54,745 nucleotides of DNA from an uncultured Bacteroidales bacterium (GTDB taxonomy: Bacteria; Bacteroidota; Bacteroidia; Bacteroidales; Paludibacteraceae). Every line of letters starts with the position of its first letter. Position 1 is the first letter of the stretch. The translations under genes and the position numbers were made by a program. The stretch is taken from the NCBI GenBank assembly GCA_903911085.1, contig CAIWCC010000106.1, positions 1 through 54,745 on the forward strand. Reading direction: 5' to 3'. Shown here piece after piece: positions 24,101 through 35,500 of this stretch. A model generated the notes under the pieces. The model ran no database searches. It was not told where the DNA came from and worked only from the letters and a program-made list of their open reading frames with translations.

Positions 24101-27100
24101 CCATTTACAATTGGCTTCCAATTGTTATCCAAACTGGCATCTGAATTATTAAATCTAGCTATGTTGTTTCTTACTATTCCTTCCAATGAGCCAAAACAAC
24201 CTCCTATGTACATGTCGGTACCATTGATTGCTATACAATTTACTGCATTATCGGGATTTGCATTCCAAGATGGATCCAATGAGCCGTCATCTAAGTTTAT
24301 TTTTGCAATATTGTTTATCAATTCTCCAGCAATTTCACTAAAAGAACCACCAATGTAAAGGTTATTTCCACTGATAGCTATAGATCTTATGGTTATATAA
24401 TCATTATTAGAATTAGGATTCCAGTTTTCATCAGCATTTCCATTTGAACTATTCAATTTTGCAAGATGACTCCTATTTTGACCACCGATATTAAAAAAAT
24501 ACCCTGAAACATAAATATCTTGCCCGTTGAATTTAATTGAATTGAGGGACATCAGATGATTATCTGGATTTGGATTCCAATTTACATCAGCATTTCCATT
24601 TGAACTATTCAATTTTGCAAGATGACTCCTATTTTGCCCACCGATATTATTAAAATCACCACTTACATAAATGTCAGTTCCATTGATTGCAATAGTCCTT
24701 ACATCATTATCTGGTTCAGGTTTCCATGTATCAATTGCATTCCCATTGGTGTTGTTTAATTTTGCAAGGTTATTGATAGACTGCCCACCAATAGAGCTGA
24801 AACTTCCACCAACATAAATGTCAGAACCACTGAAAGTAATACAATTTACATCAAGGGAACTACCTTCTGGATTTGGATTCCATTCGGAAACAACAATGCC
24901 ATTGCTATTCAATTTTGCAATTCTATTTCTGTTTTCTCCCCCAATAGAGCTAAAAGATCCAGTGATGTAAATATCCGTTCCACTCAAAACTATATTTGTT
25001 ATGTTTCCATTGGGGTTTGGATTCCAAGAAGTTACTTCACCAGCAGCATTTATTTGAGCCAAATAATTACGGTCTGATGACCCAACTTTTGTAAATTCTC
25101 CACCAATATACCATCCACCATTTCCATCAGGAATACAAGTAATAATAATTCCATTCACTTTTGCAAATGACAAATCAGGTGTAGTAGAAGCAGTACTTAT
25201 TTTTGCTCCAGTACCAATAGTATGACTAACACTCGAAAAGTCGCCAGCTATATAAGTATAAACATCGTCCGATATTACTTTATATACATCACCATTTGTA
25301 GCCCAAATATCATTGCTAGGCACTGTTCCATTGGCAATAGTGGCAACTTTTGAGTATGAATTGGTGTTATCAGAATTTGAAGCATCCATAACTGTGTATA
25401 TTGACACATAATAAGCTTCATTTTCGGTTAATCCCGTTATCGACACACTGTTTCCATCGCCTTTGTAAACACAATAAGCTGCTGCGTCATGTTGGTATAC
25501 AGTGCCCGAACCAATTACCGAACTAGCTGTGTAGCTTGCTGGTGCATTGGTTGGAGTTTCAGTATTGATGGCACTTGCTTGTTTTACAAAAACCAAAGTA
25601 CTGTGTTTCGATTTATCGTAGCTGGCAGCTGAAGTCCATACAATGTTGGCAGTGGTTGATCCTGTAAGTGTATAAGATTGACCACTTACCTTGGCTGGAA
25701 GTGTGGCTTGCGACAGAACAGGTGCTGAATTTAGGTTGAAATTAATTTGTGTACCTGAATTTGTGTACGAATAAATTTTGTAATTGTACATTGTGCCTGC
25801 TTTTAATCCACTAAAACTAGAGGCAGAAGTAGCAGTGCCAGAAATTACTTTTTTATTCGCAGCATTGTTTGTTAGACTCATAACATCAGCTGGGTCAGTT
25901 CCATTTGCAGGATTGTCGATATTTGATGTGTTTAATTTTATCAAATAACCATCTGGCGCTTGAGAACCTGTAGCTGCTGTCCACTTCAATGATATGGAAG
26001 TGGAACCTACTACATTTTTAGCAAAGTTGGTAACTTGACTGCTTGGTGCAATTTTATACGAAGTGCTATTACTATCCGAGTATGAATTTGTGCCATTAAA
26101 ATTAACGGCATCTACAACCGTATAAACAATCACATAATAGGAAGTGTTGGCTGCCAATTGCGTAATAGAAACATTGGTGCCATCGCCTTTATAAACGCAA
26201 TGAGCCGCTGCATCATATTGTAATGCAGTGCCTAATCCAAAGATGCTATTTGCTTCATAGCTCGATAGTAAATTGCTTGGCGTTCCTGCATTTATATCAT
26301 TTACAGCTTTTACAAATACCAATGTGCTGTGGTTTGCACTATTGTAGGTAGCAGGTAAAGTCCACGATATATTGGCTGTAGTTGTACCTGTTAATGCAAA
26401 ACTTGCTCCATTTACACTTTCGGGAAGTGTGGCATGATACAAACTTGGTGCTGAAGTAAGATTAAAATCAATAATAGCACCTGTATTGGTATAAGAGAAA
26501 ATACTGTAATTGTACATTGTGCCTGGTGTTAAACCGGTAATTGTATTTGAAGAACCGGAAACATTGGATGGGACAAAAATATTGGCTTCACCATTGGTTA
26601 CAGATGTAACATCAGTAGGTGTAACTTCATCTTCAGGATTAACCACAGCACTTTCGTTTAGTTTAATCAGATAACCATCGGGGGCTTGAGTACCGGCATC
26701 CGCAGCAGTCCATGTTACTGGAATGCCGTTAGTTGTAACCGTTCCTACTGCAAAATTACTTGCTTGGTTAGTCGGTTCGGGCTTAATAGTGGTGGCAATA
26801 ATCTTGACATCATCCATTGATAATTCAGCCCAAAAAGTTGCATGAAATTTGAATCCGATATAAATTGTTGCCTTGTTTAATGCTCCCTGAGGAAGTCTAA
26901 TCGATTTAAGAGTCCATCCATAATCATCAACACCAAATTTATATATTTTTGATACCTCATTCCAATTAACACCATCTGTAGAGTATTCAACATCTACATA
27001 ATCATTGGTGACAAATCCATTATAATAGTTCCATTTAAACTGAACATCTACACTTTTGATGGCTAAGGTATTAATGGCAGGAGAAACTAAACGTGTTTCT

Positions 27101-30100
27101 TCATAGCTAGAAGACGAATTTTGATTATTAATACTAACATAATTCGTGCCTTCTGGAGCTTCATTATCAGGAAATTGCAGGTCTGTAGTTCCAGTTACAT
27201 ACTGCTGATTCCAACAGTTTGGCAAGGTAGAAGCGTTAAACCCTTGGCTATAAGGTAAAGTTTCATTACCACATGATGTAGTAAAAGATAGTTCAGTGCC
27301 ATAACTAGTATCGAAACTATTGGTGGCATAAGCCCTTACATAATAGGTGGTATTAGCTTTTAAACCTGTAATTTCGGATGTATAAGTACCAACATCAGAC
27401 ACTTTACCTTCAGTAGTTTTTGTGCTAAGTGCTTCCGTTGGATTGGTGGAAGTACTCCAAACCACACCATGTTGTGTAGGTTTATCAATTCCAAAATCTG
27501 TAATTTCGGCATTCACATTTGCAGTAATGGAGGTAATATCTGTAACCGTTTTGGTGCTTACAATAGCTGGACCGGCAGTAAATTTCAAATATACTGTACG
27601 TAATGCATTTGAAAACTTGAAGTCCGGAAATGCTGCATTGCTCATATAACATGCTATGCTATCAGCAGGAGTTTTCAAGAAGGTAAATACGCCGTTTGAT
27701 AGAGTATAATCAGTATCCAAAATTAAATCATCTCCATTGGTTTTGGTGCGCCAAGTATAAACTGTAGTTTGCGCCTTTGTTTCTATATCATTGGCTGTAA
27801 GCTGACTGCTTAAATCTACAATACCATTGCTAGCACTTGCAGCAAGAATTGCTTGAGGTGCATAATAGTAATAACCATAATCCGATTTCCTTTGTGGCAA
27901 ACTAGTTAGGGAAAGCTTGTTGTTGTCGCAACTTAAACCAGTTAATGAATTGTTTTTGCTGACATCGAGTAATGTAAGCTTGTTGTTGTCGCAGCTTAGG
28001 CTTTCTAGAACCGCATTTTGACTGGTGTTCAGCGCAGTAAGCCGATTGCTGGAGCACGATAACTCAACCAATGCAATATTTTTGCTTACATCTAATGTAC
28101 TAAGTTGATTGCTGTAGCACACAAAATTAGTCAATTTAGTATTTTTGGTAACATCCAAAGTTGTAAGTTGATTTGTATTACAATTCAGAATTAATAGTGC
28201 AGTATTTTTAGTTACATCAAGTGTAGTAAGTTGATTGTTGTTACACCATAACGTCTCTAATGCCGTACTTTTGCTTATATCCAAGGATGTAAGTTGATTG
28301 CTTGAGCATCCCAATGCTAACAATGTTGTATTTTCATTTACAACAAGATTAGTTAAGTTTTGTGTATTGGCTGTAAATAAAGCAATTGTAGCGCCATATA
28401 TTTTAACCGTATTTTCCGCCACATAAGAAGATGTGTTATAAAAGAGTTCACCTGTAGAACCTGTTTTTGGCACCAATGTTCCATCACCCCAATCGACATA
28501 AAATGTGGCATTAGCAGTTAATGCAAGACTAAATTGCACAAAATCATTTTTTGATGAGATAAAAGTGATGGCAGGACCACTTGTTGTAAATGTTACTTCA
28601 TCGCCATAAGAAGTTTCTGAACCATTGGTTGCATAAGCTCTTACATAATAAGTTTTGCTTGCTGACAAGCCAGTTATAGGGGCGGTAAAAGCTCCCGTTG
28701 CACTAGCCGTTCCAATGTCCACTTTGCTGTCGGTTATTGTTGGTGTACCAGTGGTATTCCAGCATACACCGTGGGCGGTTGGATTTGAACATCCCAAATC
28801 CTCAATAGTTCCATTGCCTGTTGCAGTAAAAGCATCAATGGCTGTTACTGCCTGAGTAGTAACGGTTGAAGCAAGCCCTGCCTCCTGTGTAACAGTTATG
28901 GTTCTGTCGGATAACCCATTGGCCGATAATGTTACATAAGCAGTTCGAGTAGAAGTGCTTGGATTGGCTGAGGCAGTCAATACGATTGGTTTATTGCCCA
29001 AATAAGGATATGGGCTGCCAGTGATTACTTTTTCCTGTACACTACCTACTTTTTCGGGGGCACTCACTATAATAGTAACTTTAACAGTAAGCCAGCTTTG
29101 ATTGGAACTTATATTCCAACTTGTATTTGAAGTTACGTTGGCACCAACTTTACTTCCTGCAGAATGTCCAATAGAAAGTATTGATGATGAAGATGTAAGA
29201 GTAAATGCGGAGGTGGTAAATGTTACTTCATTGCCGTAGTTAGTTCCAGCATTATTGGTGGCATAAGCTTTTACATAATAAAGCGTATTAGCCGTTAAAC
29301 CAGTCATATTAGATGTAAATGCACCAATAGTAGCACCAGCTCCTATGGTGGTTTTGGTAGAAAGTGCTACTGTAGGGTTGGTAGCAGTACTCCACACCAC
29401 ACCGTATTGGGTAGGATTTGGAATCCCTAAACTGGTAATGGTTCCATTGCCTGTGGCAGTAATTAGTCCTATATTGGTTACAGCCTGAGTAGTAAGGGTT
29501 GGTGCATCTCCAATAACATCATTTATAGTAATGGTAAATGCCTTTTCGGTATATAATAAACCTCCTTGGTCGGTAGAGCGAACACGTACCTTATAGCTAT
29601 TTTTAGCTTCAAAATCAGGGCTTGCAATTATTCGCAAGTTGCTTCCGTCGATATCAAAGGCTGCATTGTCGGTATCGTCTGTTCCTGCTACCAATGTGTA
29701 AGTAAAGGTATTGGCAGCATCAGGGTCAGTTGAACTCAATGTTCCAACGGCTGAATTGGCAACTACGTTTTCGTTTATTGCACTTGCTGATAAAGCTATA
29801 TCTGTAGGCGTTTCATTTACATCATTTATAGTTATGATAAATGCCTTTTCAAAAGTCAAATTGCCTTGATCGGTAGTGCGAACCCGTACCGAATAACTGC
29901 TTTTTGTTTCAAAATCTGGACTGTTAGTAATCCGCAAACTACTTCCGCTAATATTGAACGATGCGTTGTCGGTACTTCCATCTCCTGTTACCAATGTGTA
30001 AGTAAATGTATTAGCACTATTTGGGTCGGTAGAACTCAATGTTCCTACTTCAGAATTTGCAGTTACGTTTTCGTTGATGGAAGACGCCGACAAAGCAATG

Positions 30101-32571
30101 TCGGTAGGAGTTAAATTTATAACTTCTCCAGTTACCGTCATTTTTTTTGTCGTTAATTCACCAGATGTACAAACCACATCACCCGAAACAGTTCCCAAAG
30201 GAGCATTTTCTGCCAGTCTTATTTCGATGGTTTTAGATAATATTACATCCGCAACTTTAGTAAATGTAACCGATGAGCCGAAAGCACCTGTTGTTCCATT
30301 TTCACGTATTTCGTAACCTGAAGGTGCAGTAACCACTAAATCGGTAGAAACCGATGGAGATAGACCAACAGTGATTTTTTCTGTTGGAGTAGATGCAACT
30401 CCTTTACCAGTGGAGAAAGTGTTTAATAATGTAGGTGTAGGTGATATTATCGAAAAGAAATCTGACCAAAGTGTTGCCGTAGCATATTTCAAATTTGAAT
30501 CGGTAGGTACACTCAATAAGCAGTTTTGCTTATCAACGCTGTGAAACACAAAATCAAGATTATTAAATACAATTGGAGTAGTTTGATCAACAGAAATTGT
30601 ACTTAGTTTTGAACAACTTAAAGCATAAGCTCCTATTGAAGTTACTCCGCTTGGTATGGAAACAGAGGTCAAATTGTTACACCCTGAAAATGCGCTTATA
30701 CCAATAGAAGTAACTGTTGAAGGGATGGTTAATGAGCCCGTAAGACCCGTGCAATTTTTAAACACATTGTTACTTATTGATGTTAAAGATGATGGTATGG
30801 ACAATGAACCATTAAATCCAAAACAACCAGAAAAAGCACCATCTCCAAGAGTTTTAACTGATGTAGGAATCGTCAAATCTCCTGTTAAGCCACTACAATC
30901 AGAAAAAGCCTCTTGATTGATTGTAGTTACCGTTGTTGGAATTGTCAATGTGCCATTTAAGCCAATACAACCTGCAAATGCAGTAGATCCGATAGTAGTA
31001 TTCCCGCTAGGGATTGCCAATGAGCCTGTCAGTTTCTTACAGTCCCTAAAGATATTGTTGTTGATAATTGTAAGTGATGTAGGAAGAGCTATGGTCCCAG
31101 TAAGTTGCTCGCAATAAGCAAAAGCTGAATTTCCAATAGAAGTAACAGTTGAAGGGATGGTTAATGTGCCATCTAAACCTTTACAAAGATAAAATGCTCG
31201 TTCTCCGACACTTGTAACCAAAGATTTAATATTAATGGAACCTGTAAGTTTTTGGCAGTTATAAAAAGTATTGTCTTCGATTATAGTAAGATGAGGTGGA
31301 ATAATCAACTCGCCAGTCATATTTTGGCAATTATAAAATGCTTCTTTTCCAATTTTAGTTATTGTAGAAGGAAGTGTCAAATCCCCATTCAGACCTACAC
31401 AATTAGTAAAAGCATTATCTCCTATTTCAGTTACCCCCATCGGGATATTTAAAGCACCAGTAAGTCCTTCGCACCCATCAAAAGCGTAATTCCCGATACT
31501 TTTGAGTGCAGAAGGGAGTGTTAATGTACCGGTTATTTTATTACAATTTGTAAAAGCATTACTGGAAATTGTAATTACCCCCGATGGAATTGTCAATATA
31601 CCAGATAACCCTTTACAATCATAAAAAGCACCGATTCCAATTGAAGTAAGCGACGATGGCATAATAACTGATGTCAATGATGTTTTGGCAACCGACCCAA
31701 TAGAGAAAGCATACCCTGGTATCCCATTGGCAGGATAAATCTCTCCAGAACCTGTATTGTATTCCATTATCGTTGCCACACTCATGTCTATCACTTCTAG
31801 TAATGGCATTTCATCGCGCAAGGACACAAAATCTCTTTGATCTATGGTACCTGTAAAAGTAAGATTTTTAACAGTAGCTAAATCTAAGCCAGCATTGGTT
31901 ATTGTTGTAGCCAAATTTCCGGCTGTTGAAACTATACCTGTAGCCCAAGTAAGGCTTGATGCACTTGTGGCTATACCTCCTGGAGTAGTTACAGTTATAG
32001 TCCCTGTGGCTTCAGTTCCCATAATGGCTGAAATTTGAGTGTCAGAATCAACTTTGAATGACTTTACCGAAGTGCCGCCGATACTTATAGCTGTTGTGCC
32101 AGTAAAGTAAGTTCCAATAATAGTTACGGTTGAACCGCTCCCTACTTTGTCTGGAGTAAAGGAAGTGATCACTGGCTTCGCTTTTTGTGTTACCGTAATC
32201 TTTTGGTCAGCTACACCAGTTGCCGATAGAGTTACTACGGCTGTTCTTTCAGCTCCTGTATTTGCACTTGCCGTCAAAGTTAGCGTAGCATTGCCATAGG
32301 TGGCGATACTTGGACTTACCGATAACCACGTTTGAGGTGTTGTAGCTGTCCATGAAGCATTGGAAGTTACACTCATCAATGCCGTACTGTTGGCAGCCGC
32401 TGCCACCTGTGCGGTGGAAGATACTGTTACATAAGGATCTCCTCCTGGATTAACAACCTCAGCTTGTAAATACAAACTGCTATTCAATAATGAAACAAGC
32501 ATTAGCACCCCTAAACCAAACACTCTACATGTTCCTTTTATGCTTTCTGAATTAATTATATTTTTCATCAT
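21121..32571 (-). CDS. 3816-aa T9SS-exported mosaic surface protein
   Basis: A giant secreted protein. A signal peptide (hydrophobic core GLGVLMLVSLLNSSLYL, cleavage near residue 37) is followed by these approximate domains: BACON (45-135); IPT/TIG (135-211); BspA-type LRR_5 repeats (215-715); cadherin-like repeats (821-1024); FN3-like VTTQAV modules (near 1030, 1240, 1670, 3200); BACON (1125-1232, 3118-3200); classical LRR with NQLTTLDVTKN (1338-1568); a MAM/cleaved-adhesin-like domain (1763-1933); FN3-like modules (1935-2415); and a long run of IYVGGSFSSIGG/IAKLN repeats like the Delta-60/beta-propeller family (2418-3112). The last 80 residues (IRVYDAVGRML, then WVRKIV) are a T9SS type A sorting domain. 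It is probably an adhesin. The start is 8 nt after the stop of the 5228-aa gene, so they form an operon. Confidence 0.9.
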   Translation of the reverse strand: MMKNIINSESIKGTCRVFGLGVLMLVSLLNSSLYLQAEVVNPGGDPYVTVSSTAQVAAAANSTALMSVTSNASWTATTPQTWLSVSPSIATYGNATLTLTASANTGAERTAVVTLSATGVADQKITVTQKAKPVITSFTPDKVGSGSTVTIIGTYFTGTTAISIGGTSVKSFKVDSDTQISAIMGTEATGTITVTTPGGIATSASSLTWATGIVSTAGNLATTITNAGLDLATVKNLTFTGTIDQRDFVSLRDEMPLLEVIDMSVATIMEYNTGSGEIYPANGIPGYAFSIGSVAKTSLTSVIMPSSLTSIGIGAFYDCKGLSGILTIPSGVITISSNAFTNCNKITGTLTLPSALKSIGNYAFDGCEGLTGALNIPMGVTEIGDNAFTNCVGLNGDLTLPSTITKIGKEAFYNCQNMTGELIIPPHLTIIEDNTFYNCQKLTGSINIKSLVTSVGERAFYLCKGLDGTLTIPSTVTSIGNSAFAYCEQLTGTIALPTSLTIINNNIFRDCKKLTGSLAIPSGNTTIGSTAFAGCIGLNGTLTIPTTVTTINQEAFSDCSGLTGDLTIPTSVKTLGDGAFSGCFGFNGSLSIPSSLTSISNNVFKNCTGLTGSLTIPSTVTSIGISAFSGCNNLTSVSIPSGVTSIGAYALSCSKLSTISVDQTTPIVFNNLDFVFHSVDKQNCLLSVPTDSNLKYATATLWSDFFSIISPTPTLLNTFSTGKGVASTPTEKITVGLSPSVSTDLVVTAPSGYEIRENGTTGAFGSSVTFTKVADVILSKTIEIRLAENAPLGTVSGDVVCTSGELTTKKMTVTGEVINLTPTDIALSASSINENVTANSEVGTLSSTDPNSANTFTYTLVTGDGSTDNASFNISGSSLRITNSPDFETKSSYSVRVRTTDQGNLTFEKAFIITINDVNETPTDIALSASAINENVVANSAVGTLSSTDPDAANTFTYTLVAGTDDTDNAAFDIDGSNLRIIASPDFEAKNSYKVRVRSTDQGGLLYTEKAFTITINDVIGDAPTLTTQAVTNIGLITATGNGTITSLGIPNPTQYGVVWSTATNPTVALSTKTTIGAGATIGAFTSNMTGLTANTLYYVKAYATNNAGTNYGNEVTFTTSAFTLTSSSSILSIGHSAGSKVGANVTSNTSWNISSNQSWLTVKVTIIVSAPEKVGSVQEKVITGSPYPYLGNKPIVLTASANPSTSTRTAYVTLSANGLSDRTITVTQEAGLASTVTTQAVTAIDAFTATGNGTIEDLGCSNPTAHGVCWNTTGTPTITDSKVDIGTASATGAFTAPITGLSASKTYYVRAYATNGSETSYGDEVTFTTSGPAITFISSKNDFVQFSLALTANATFYVDWGDGTLVPKTGSTGELFYNTSSYVAENTVKIYGATIALFTANTQNLTNLVVNENTTLLALGCSSNQLTSLDISKSTALETLWCNNNQLTTLDVTKNTALLILNCNTNQLTTLDVTKNTKLTNFVCYSNQLSTLDVSKNIALVELSCSSNRLTALNTSQNAVLESLSCDNNKLTLLDVSKNNSLTGLSCDNNKLSLTSLPQRKSDYGYYYYAPQAILAASASNGIVDLSSQLTANDIETKAQTTVYTWRTKTNGDDLILDTDYTLSNGVFTFLKTPADSIACYMSNAAFPDFKFSNALRTVYLKFTAGPAIVSTKTVTDITSITANVNAEITDFGIDKPTQHGVVWSTSTNPTEALSTKTTEGKVSDVGTYTSEITGLKANTTYYVRAYATNSFDTSYGTELSFTTSCGNETLPYSQGFNASTLPNCWNQQYVTGTTDLQFPDNEAPEGTNYVSINNQNSSSSYEETRLVSPAINTLAIKSVDVQFKWNYYNGFVTNDYVDVEYSTDGVNWNEVSKIYKFGVDDYGWTLKSIRLPQGALNKATIYIGFKFHATFWAELSMDDVKIIATTIKPEPTNQASNFAVGTVTTNGIPVTWTAADAGTQAPDGYLIKLNESAVVNPEDEVTPTDVTSVTNGEANIFVPSNVSGSSNTITGLTPGTMYNYSIFSYTNTGAIIDFNLTSAPSLYHATLPESVNGASFALTGTTTANISWTLPATYNSANHSTLVFVKAVNDINAGTPSNLLSSYEANSIFGLGTALQYDAAAHCVYKGDGTNVSITQLAANTSYYVIVYTVVDAVNFNGTNSYSDSNSTSYKIAPSSQVTNFAKNVVGSTSISLKWTAATGSQAPDGYLIKLNTSNIDNPANGTDPADVMSLTNNAANKKVISGTATSASSFSGLKAGTMYNYKIYSYTNSGTQINFNLNSAPVLSQATLPAKVSGQSYTLTGSTTANIVWTSAASYDKSKHSTLVFVKQASAINTETPTNAPASYTASSVIGSGTVYQHDAAAYCVYKGDGNSVSITGLTENEAYYVSIYTVMDASNSDNTNSYSKVATIANGTVPSNDIWATNGDVYKVISDDVYTYIAGDFSSVSHTIGTGAKISTASTTPDLSFAKVNGIIITCIPDGNGGWYIGGEFTKVGSSDRNYLAQINAAGEVTSWNPNPNGNITNIVLSGTDIYITGSFSSIGGENRNRIAKLNSNGIVVSEWNPNPEGSSLDVNCITFSGSDIYVGGSFSSIGGQSINNLAKLNNTNGNAIDTWKPEPDNDVRTIAINGTDIYVSGDFNNIGGQNRSHLAKLNSSNGNADVNWNPNPDNHLMSLNSIKFNGQDIYVSGYFFNIGGQNRSHLAKLNSSNGNADENWNPNSNNDYITIRSIAISGNNLYIGGSFSEIAGELINNIAKINLDDGSLDPSWNANPDNAVNCIAINGTDMYIGGCFGSLEGIVRNNIARFNNSDASLDNNWKPIVNGSVQTMALNGDNIYIGGQFSNVEGEDRNALAKLNTTTGMLDANWKPNPEGEIYSIASQGNDVYVGGGFNYINDVERIGIAKLNNSDGAVSANWNANADNVVASIEIDGSDIYVGGMFRQIGGEARNSIARINTTNGNADSWNPNLDPNWEDGFVSTTTGNTTDIYISGQFASIGGTERGNVAKISKLDGSLDANWKPMVDGGVTSLLLDGADVYIAGEFTTIDGETRNNIAKLNTGNAVIDAWNPNADGMIYSMSKVDDDIYVGGEFYTIDSKMQQGIAKVKAAVDYSLLYVTLSSVSVPIAAVNNSKASIDITSNTTWNVSIDPAKTWLTANQTTVTGDAELIFTATENTSDSPRSAEVNISAVGKSTQTITVTQAACGLTLGTQAVTDIEATKATGNGTITVLGTPRPTAHGVCWNTSGTPTITDSKVDKGAANSIGAFTASITGLTAGTTYYVRAYATTGGITTYGNEVNFTYLSTESTISTTISTPKSDIVIPDTKTMIIDNASKTINSITVNAGAKLTINNLLTVSDVILKSDANNKSFNISNTVAEGSHSMLVSGLLKYVKTMDETRWYFMSFPCNIKVSDIKQANGSPMGTLGTQWLIKYYDGESRVQNLGKVSNWKSVLITDSLKANKGYAFGLNYDTPTTMDVAFILDKNLVEHPESNKSIGTIAHGKGMTTNSNNVIIGETHKGWNLVGQPYLSKYQVSNTNVNLMLFADGLTGKTYSTIETFKGKIVDPFVAYFVQADAALESSGITFSTSGRQSAPSAVAFDLSDRVQLNFTTATGTDYTNLKMDNNQSVDYRIGEDMEKWLGTGTAKPQVYTILGGVNYAYNGLPISSVVNLPVGIYTQTASSCTISVDATSAPSLSQLLLTDKSNGKVTDLLTSSYSFTAAAGINNSRFTITAQRIPTETTVENESDCPTLTINNSKLIINNLNGETHIRVYDAVGRMLVNKTTSNSSLEIPIEVVGMYTVQMEVGAKRWVRKIVANHN

Positions 32572-32579
32572 CTTATTTT

Positions 32580-35500
32580 TTAGCGGATTATTATTTTTGC
32601 TGTTACTTGATTGATTCCATTACCGGTTTTTGCCAAATAGGCTCCAGGAGTTAATCCTTGCGTGGAAATATACGTTACCTTGTTAGCATCGAATTTCGCT
32701 GCTTTTACCGCTATTCCTTTCATGTCGTAAAGGATTAATGTACCTTTTTGGTCGCTGAAGTTTTCAATGAATAATGTCTCATTCGAATAGAATACATTTA
32801 TTTTTCCATCGGCAATACCTGTTTTGCCCGTAATGCTGCCCGTACTGGTCACAATTTTGAAGCGTTGTATTGGAGTAGGAGTCGATTCGGCACTAAAGCT
32901 ATATTCCGATCCATCGGCAGTAATATCGGTAATGTCGCCTTCCACTAAATCCATCAAATACACTTTGCTGTAGGCCGAAGTTATATTTTGTTGTGTGAAC
33001 TTAAGTGTAAATTCAGTGTCCACACCGGCTTGGAATCCGAGATATGTATCATTGATATCCGGTACAGCATCAATTTGGTAATTACCATCTTTTTCCATGG
33101 CAAAAAGCTGTGGATTAAGGGCTGATCCCATTATCTTGTATCCATCCCAGCCGTTGTCGAATTTCCTCGTACTCGTTGGTTCGGTGAATATCCACATACG
33201 GTCGGCAGCATGAGCACTTGTCACATCGATACGAGTGATTACTTTTTCGGCAGCTGCTACTTTCTGTGGCGTGCGTTGCATTTCACTATTGCTGAAATTA
33301 GATGCTATAGCGCTGTATGGGATAGTGATTAATCCGTCAGAAGCTGTTGCTTTAACCAAGAATCCCTGCATGGATGGTATTTGTCCAGGGACTTCAGATT
33401 CTCCAGCAGTGCCTATAGTTGATACTGTGTATTGACCAGCCGATGTAGTAGTTCCACTATAAGTACTTGTAGCCGACCAGTTATTATAAGTTCCAGTATT
33501 GTAAAGATAAACAGACGCTTCAGTATTGTCACCAAATACAATTTGCTTAATATCTATGGCAGCAGTATATGGATTTCCAAAAATATGCTGCCCTGGATAT
33601 TTAGCATTTGTGGTATAAGGTAATGTTCTTATAAAAGCAGCATTGGTCAACTCGCCCTTAAACGAATAGGTTTTCCCTGTTGCTTGTACTATTTCATAAC
33701 CAGTACCCGAAGTTAATGAAGAACCTGCAAGTTGCATTTCCCAAAGTGCAGCATTATCAGTTGCTGTTTCATTGTATTTCCGTACTATCGAATTGCTGAA
33801 AGCATCATTATAAGCAAGTGTTTTGACTGGAATGCCAAAGAACTGCCAATTGTACCTACTTAGCGCTGCTGCTTCTAAATTCCAATAAGCCTTGGAGTAC
33901 ATTTCTACCGTTGCAGAAGGTGAACCCTTAGCATAAATGAGTGACCCATTGGTTTCATCAACTGCCGATTTAATCACCAATCCATCAGCTCCGGCATTGT
34001 TAGTAAGTGTACCTAACACCGATAATGACGAACCAGCATTGATAGTTAGTGTTTTCCCTGAGTTTATAGTCAGATTTGTACATTTGTACGATGATGACAA
34101 AGCACAAGATGCATTTATGACAGGGCTATCATCATTAGCTCCATTACCCTCTGGTGATTTAGTGTTGATACCCGGAATTTCGCCTACATTCCATTTAGTT
34201 GCATCTTCCCAATTTCCTGTTTCTGTAAATATTGGTACATTGGAGAAACTCGCTTCGTTGTCCGACAAAATAGTTCCCCTTGCATTTGTTAGATAGGTTC
34301 TATAATAAATAGTCTTACTTCGAGTTAGGCCTGTTACATCTACTGTAAATAGTCCACCTTTTACTCCACTTTCGGACGTTTTGTTGTCTGAACTTAAAAC
34401 TCCCGGAGTGGTTTTCCAGCATATACCTCTGTCAATTAACTGTGCATCGGCTGGTGCAATGGTTGCACCAAGTGTTGCGCTTGTGAGCTTGATATTGGCA
34501 ACTGTGGGACTTGTTATTGTGTAAACACCATATTCAATAGCTCCCATGGCAGGCATTGAAGTACTTCTGGTTGCTCCGTCATAATCGGTGGCAACATCGG
34601 CTATAGCTACACCAATTAAAGTGCTGCCTGCCGGTAGATAGTAAGCTGCCGGTGTTCCACCTTCATTGGCAAACAACGGATCGGTATTTATACTATGGAT
34701 ATCAATACCAACCCCGCTTGCAATAGGCAATGCTCTTTTATTTTCAAAGTTGTAATATCCCAGCACGCCACCTGTTCCGGGAGCATAATAATCGTTATAA
34801 TCGCAGGTTAGTGTTCCGCTGGTAGCTGCAAAATAAGCCGCGTAATGCAGATTGCTACCTTCAACCGTCGAACGTGTATTGCTGAAAATATTATTCCGGA
34901 AATTACGGATATTTGTATTTACAGCGCTGTATAGCGCATACGATGGATTAGTTGCACCCGAAGCCAGAGAGCCACTTATATTCACCGTATTGAAATACAA
35001 GTTATTGTTGTGAGATGTTGAACCGGTTTCAAAGATACCATATATTTTGGTTTTGGTATTTCCGCCCAGGTTGATAATATTGTTGGCATAGGTGGTTTTT
35101 CCGGTGGCAATTTTAATCCCATAAACGTTTGCATCTGTACTCTCTGCATGTACACTCAATCCATAAATATAGTTCTTGGTAACTGTACTTGCTATAGTGC
35201 TTCCGTAAAAATATAATCCTATTACACTCCCTGCAAATGAATCGTAGGTATTCGACAAGTTGTATATGGTATTGCCCGATATGGTTTGAGCTGCTGCTGT
35301 TGAACTATAAACGACTATTCCGCTTACAGCTGCACTCATAGTGTTAGAGTTATTGGCATTTGCAATAGTTAAATCACTAATCGTATTATTCTGAATTGTA
35401 TTAGCACCGGAGGAAACAAATATACCGCTTGTTTTTCCTGACAATGCAGATGAACTTTTGGTGTCATTAGTAAGCTTCGAAATGGTATTTTCCGAAATAA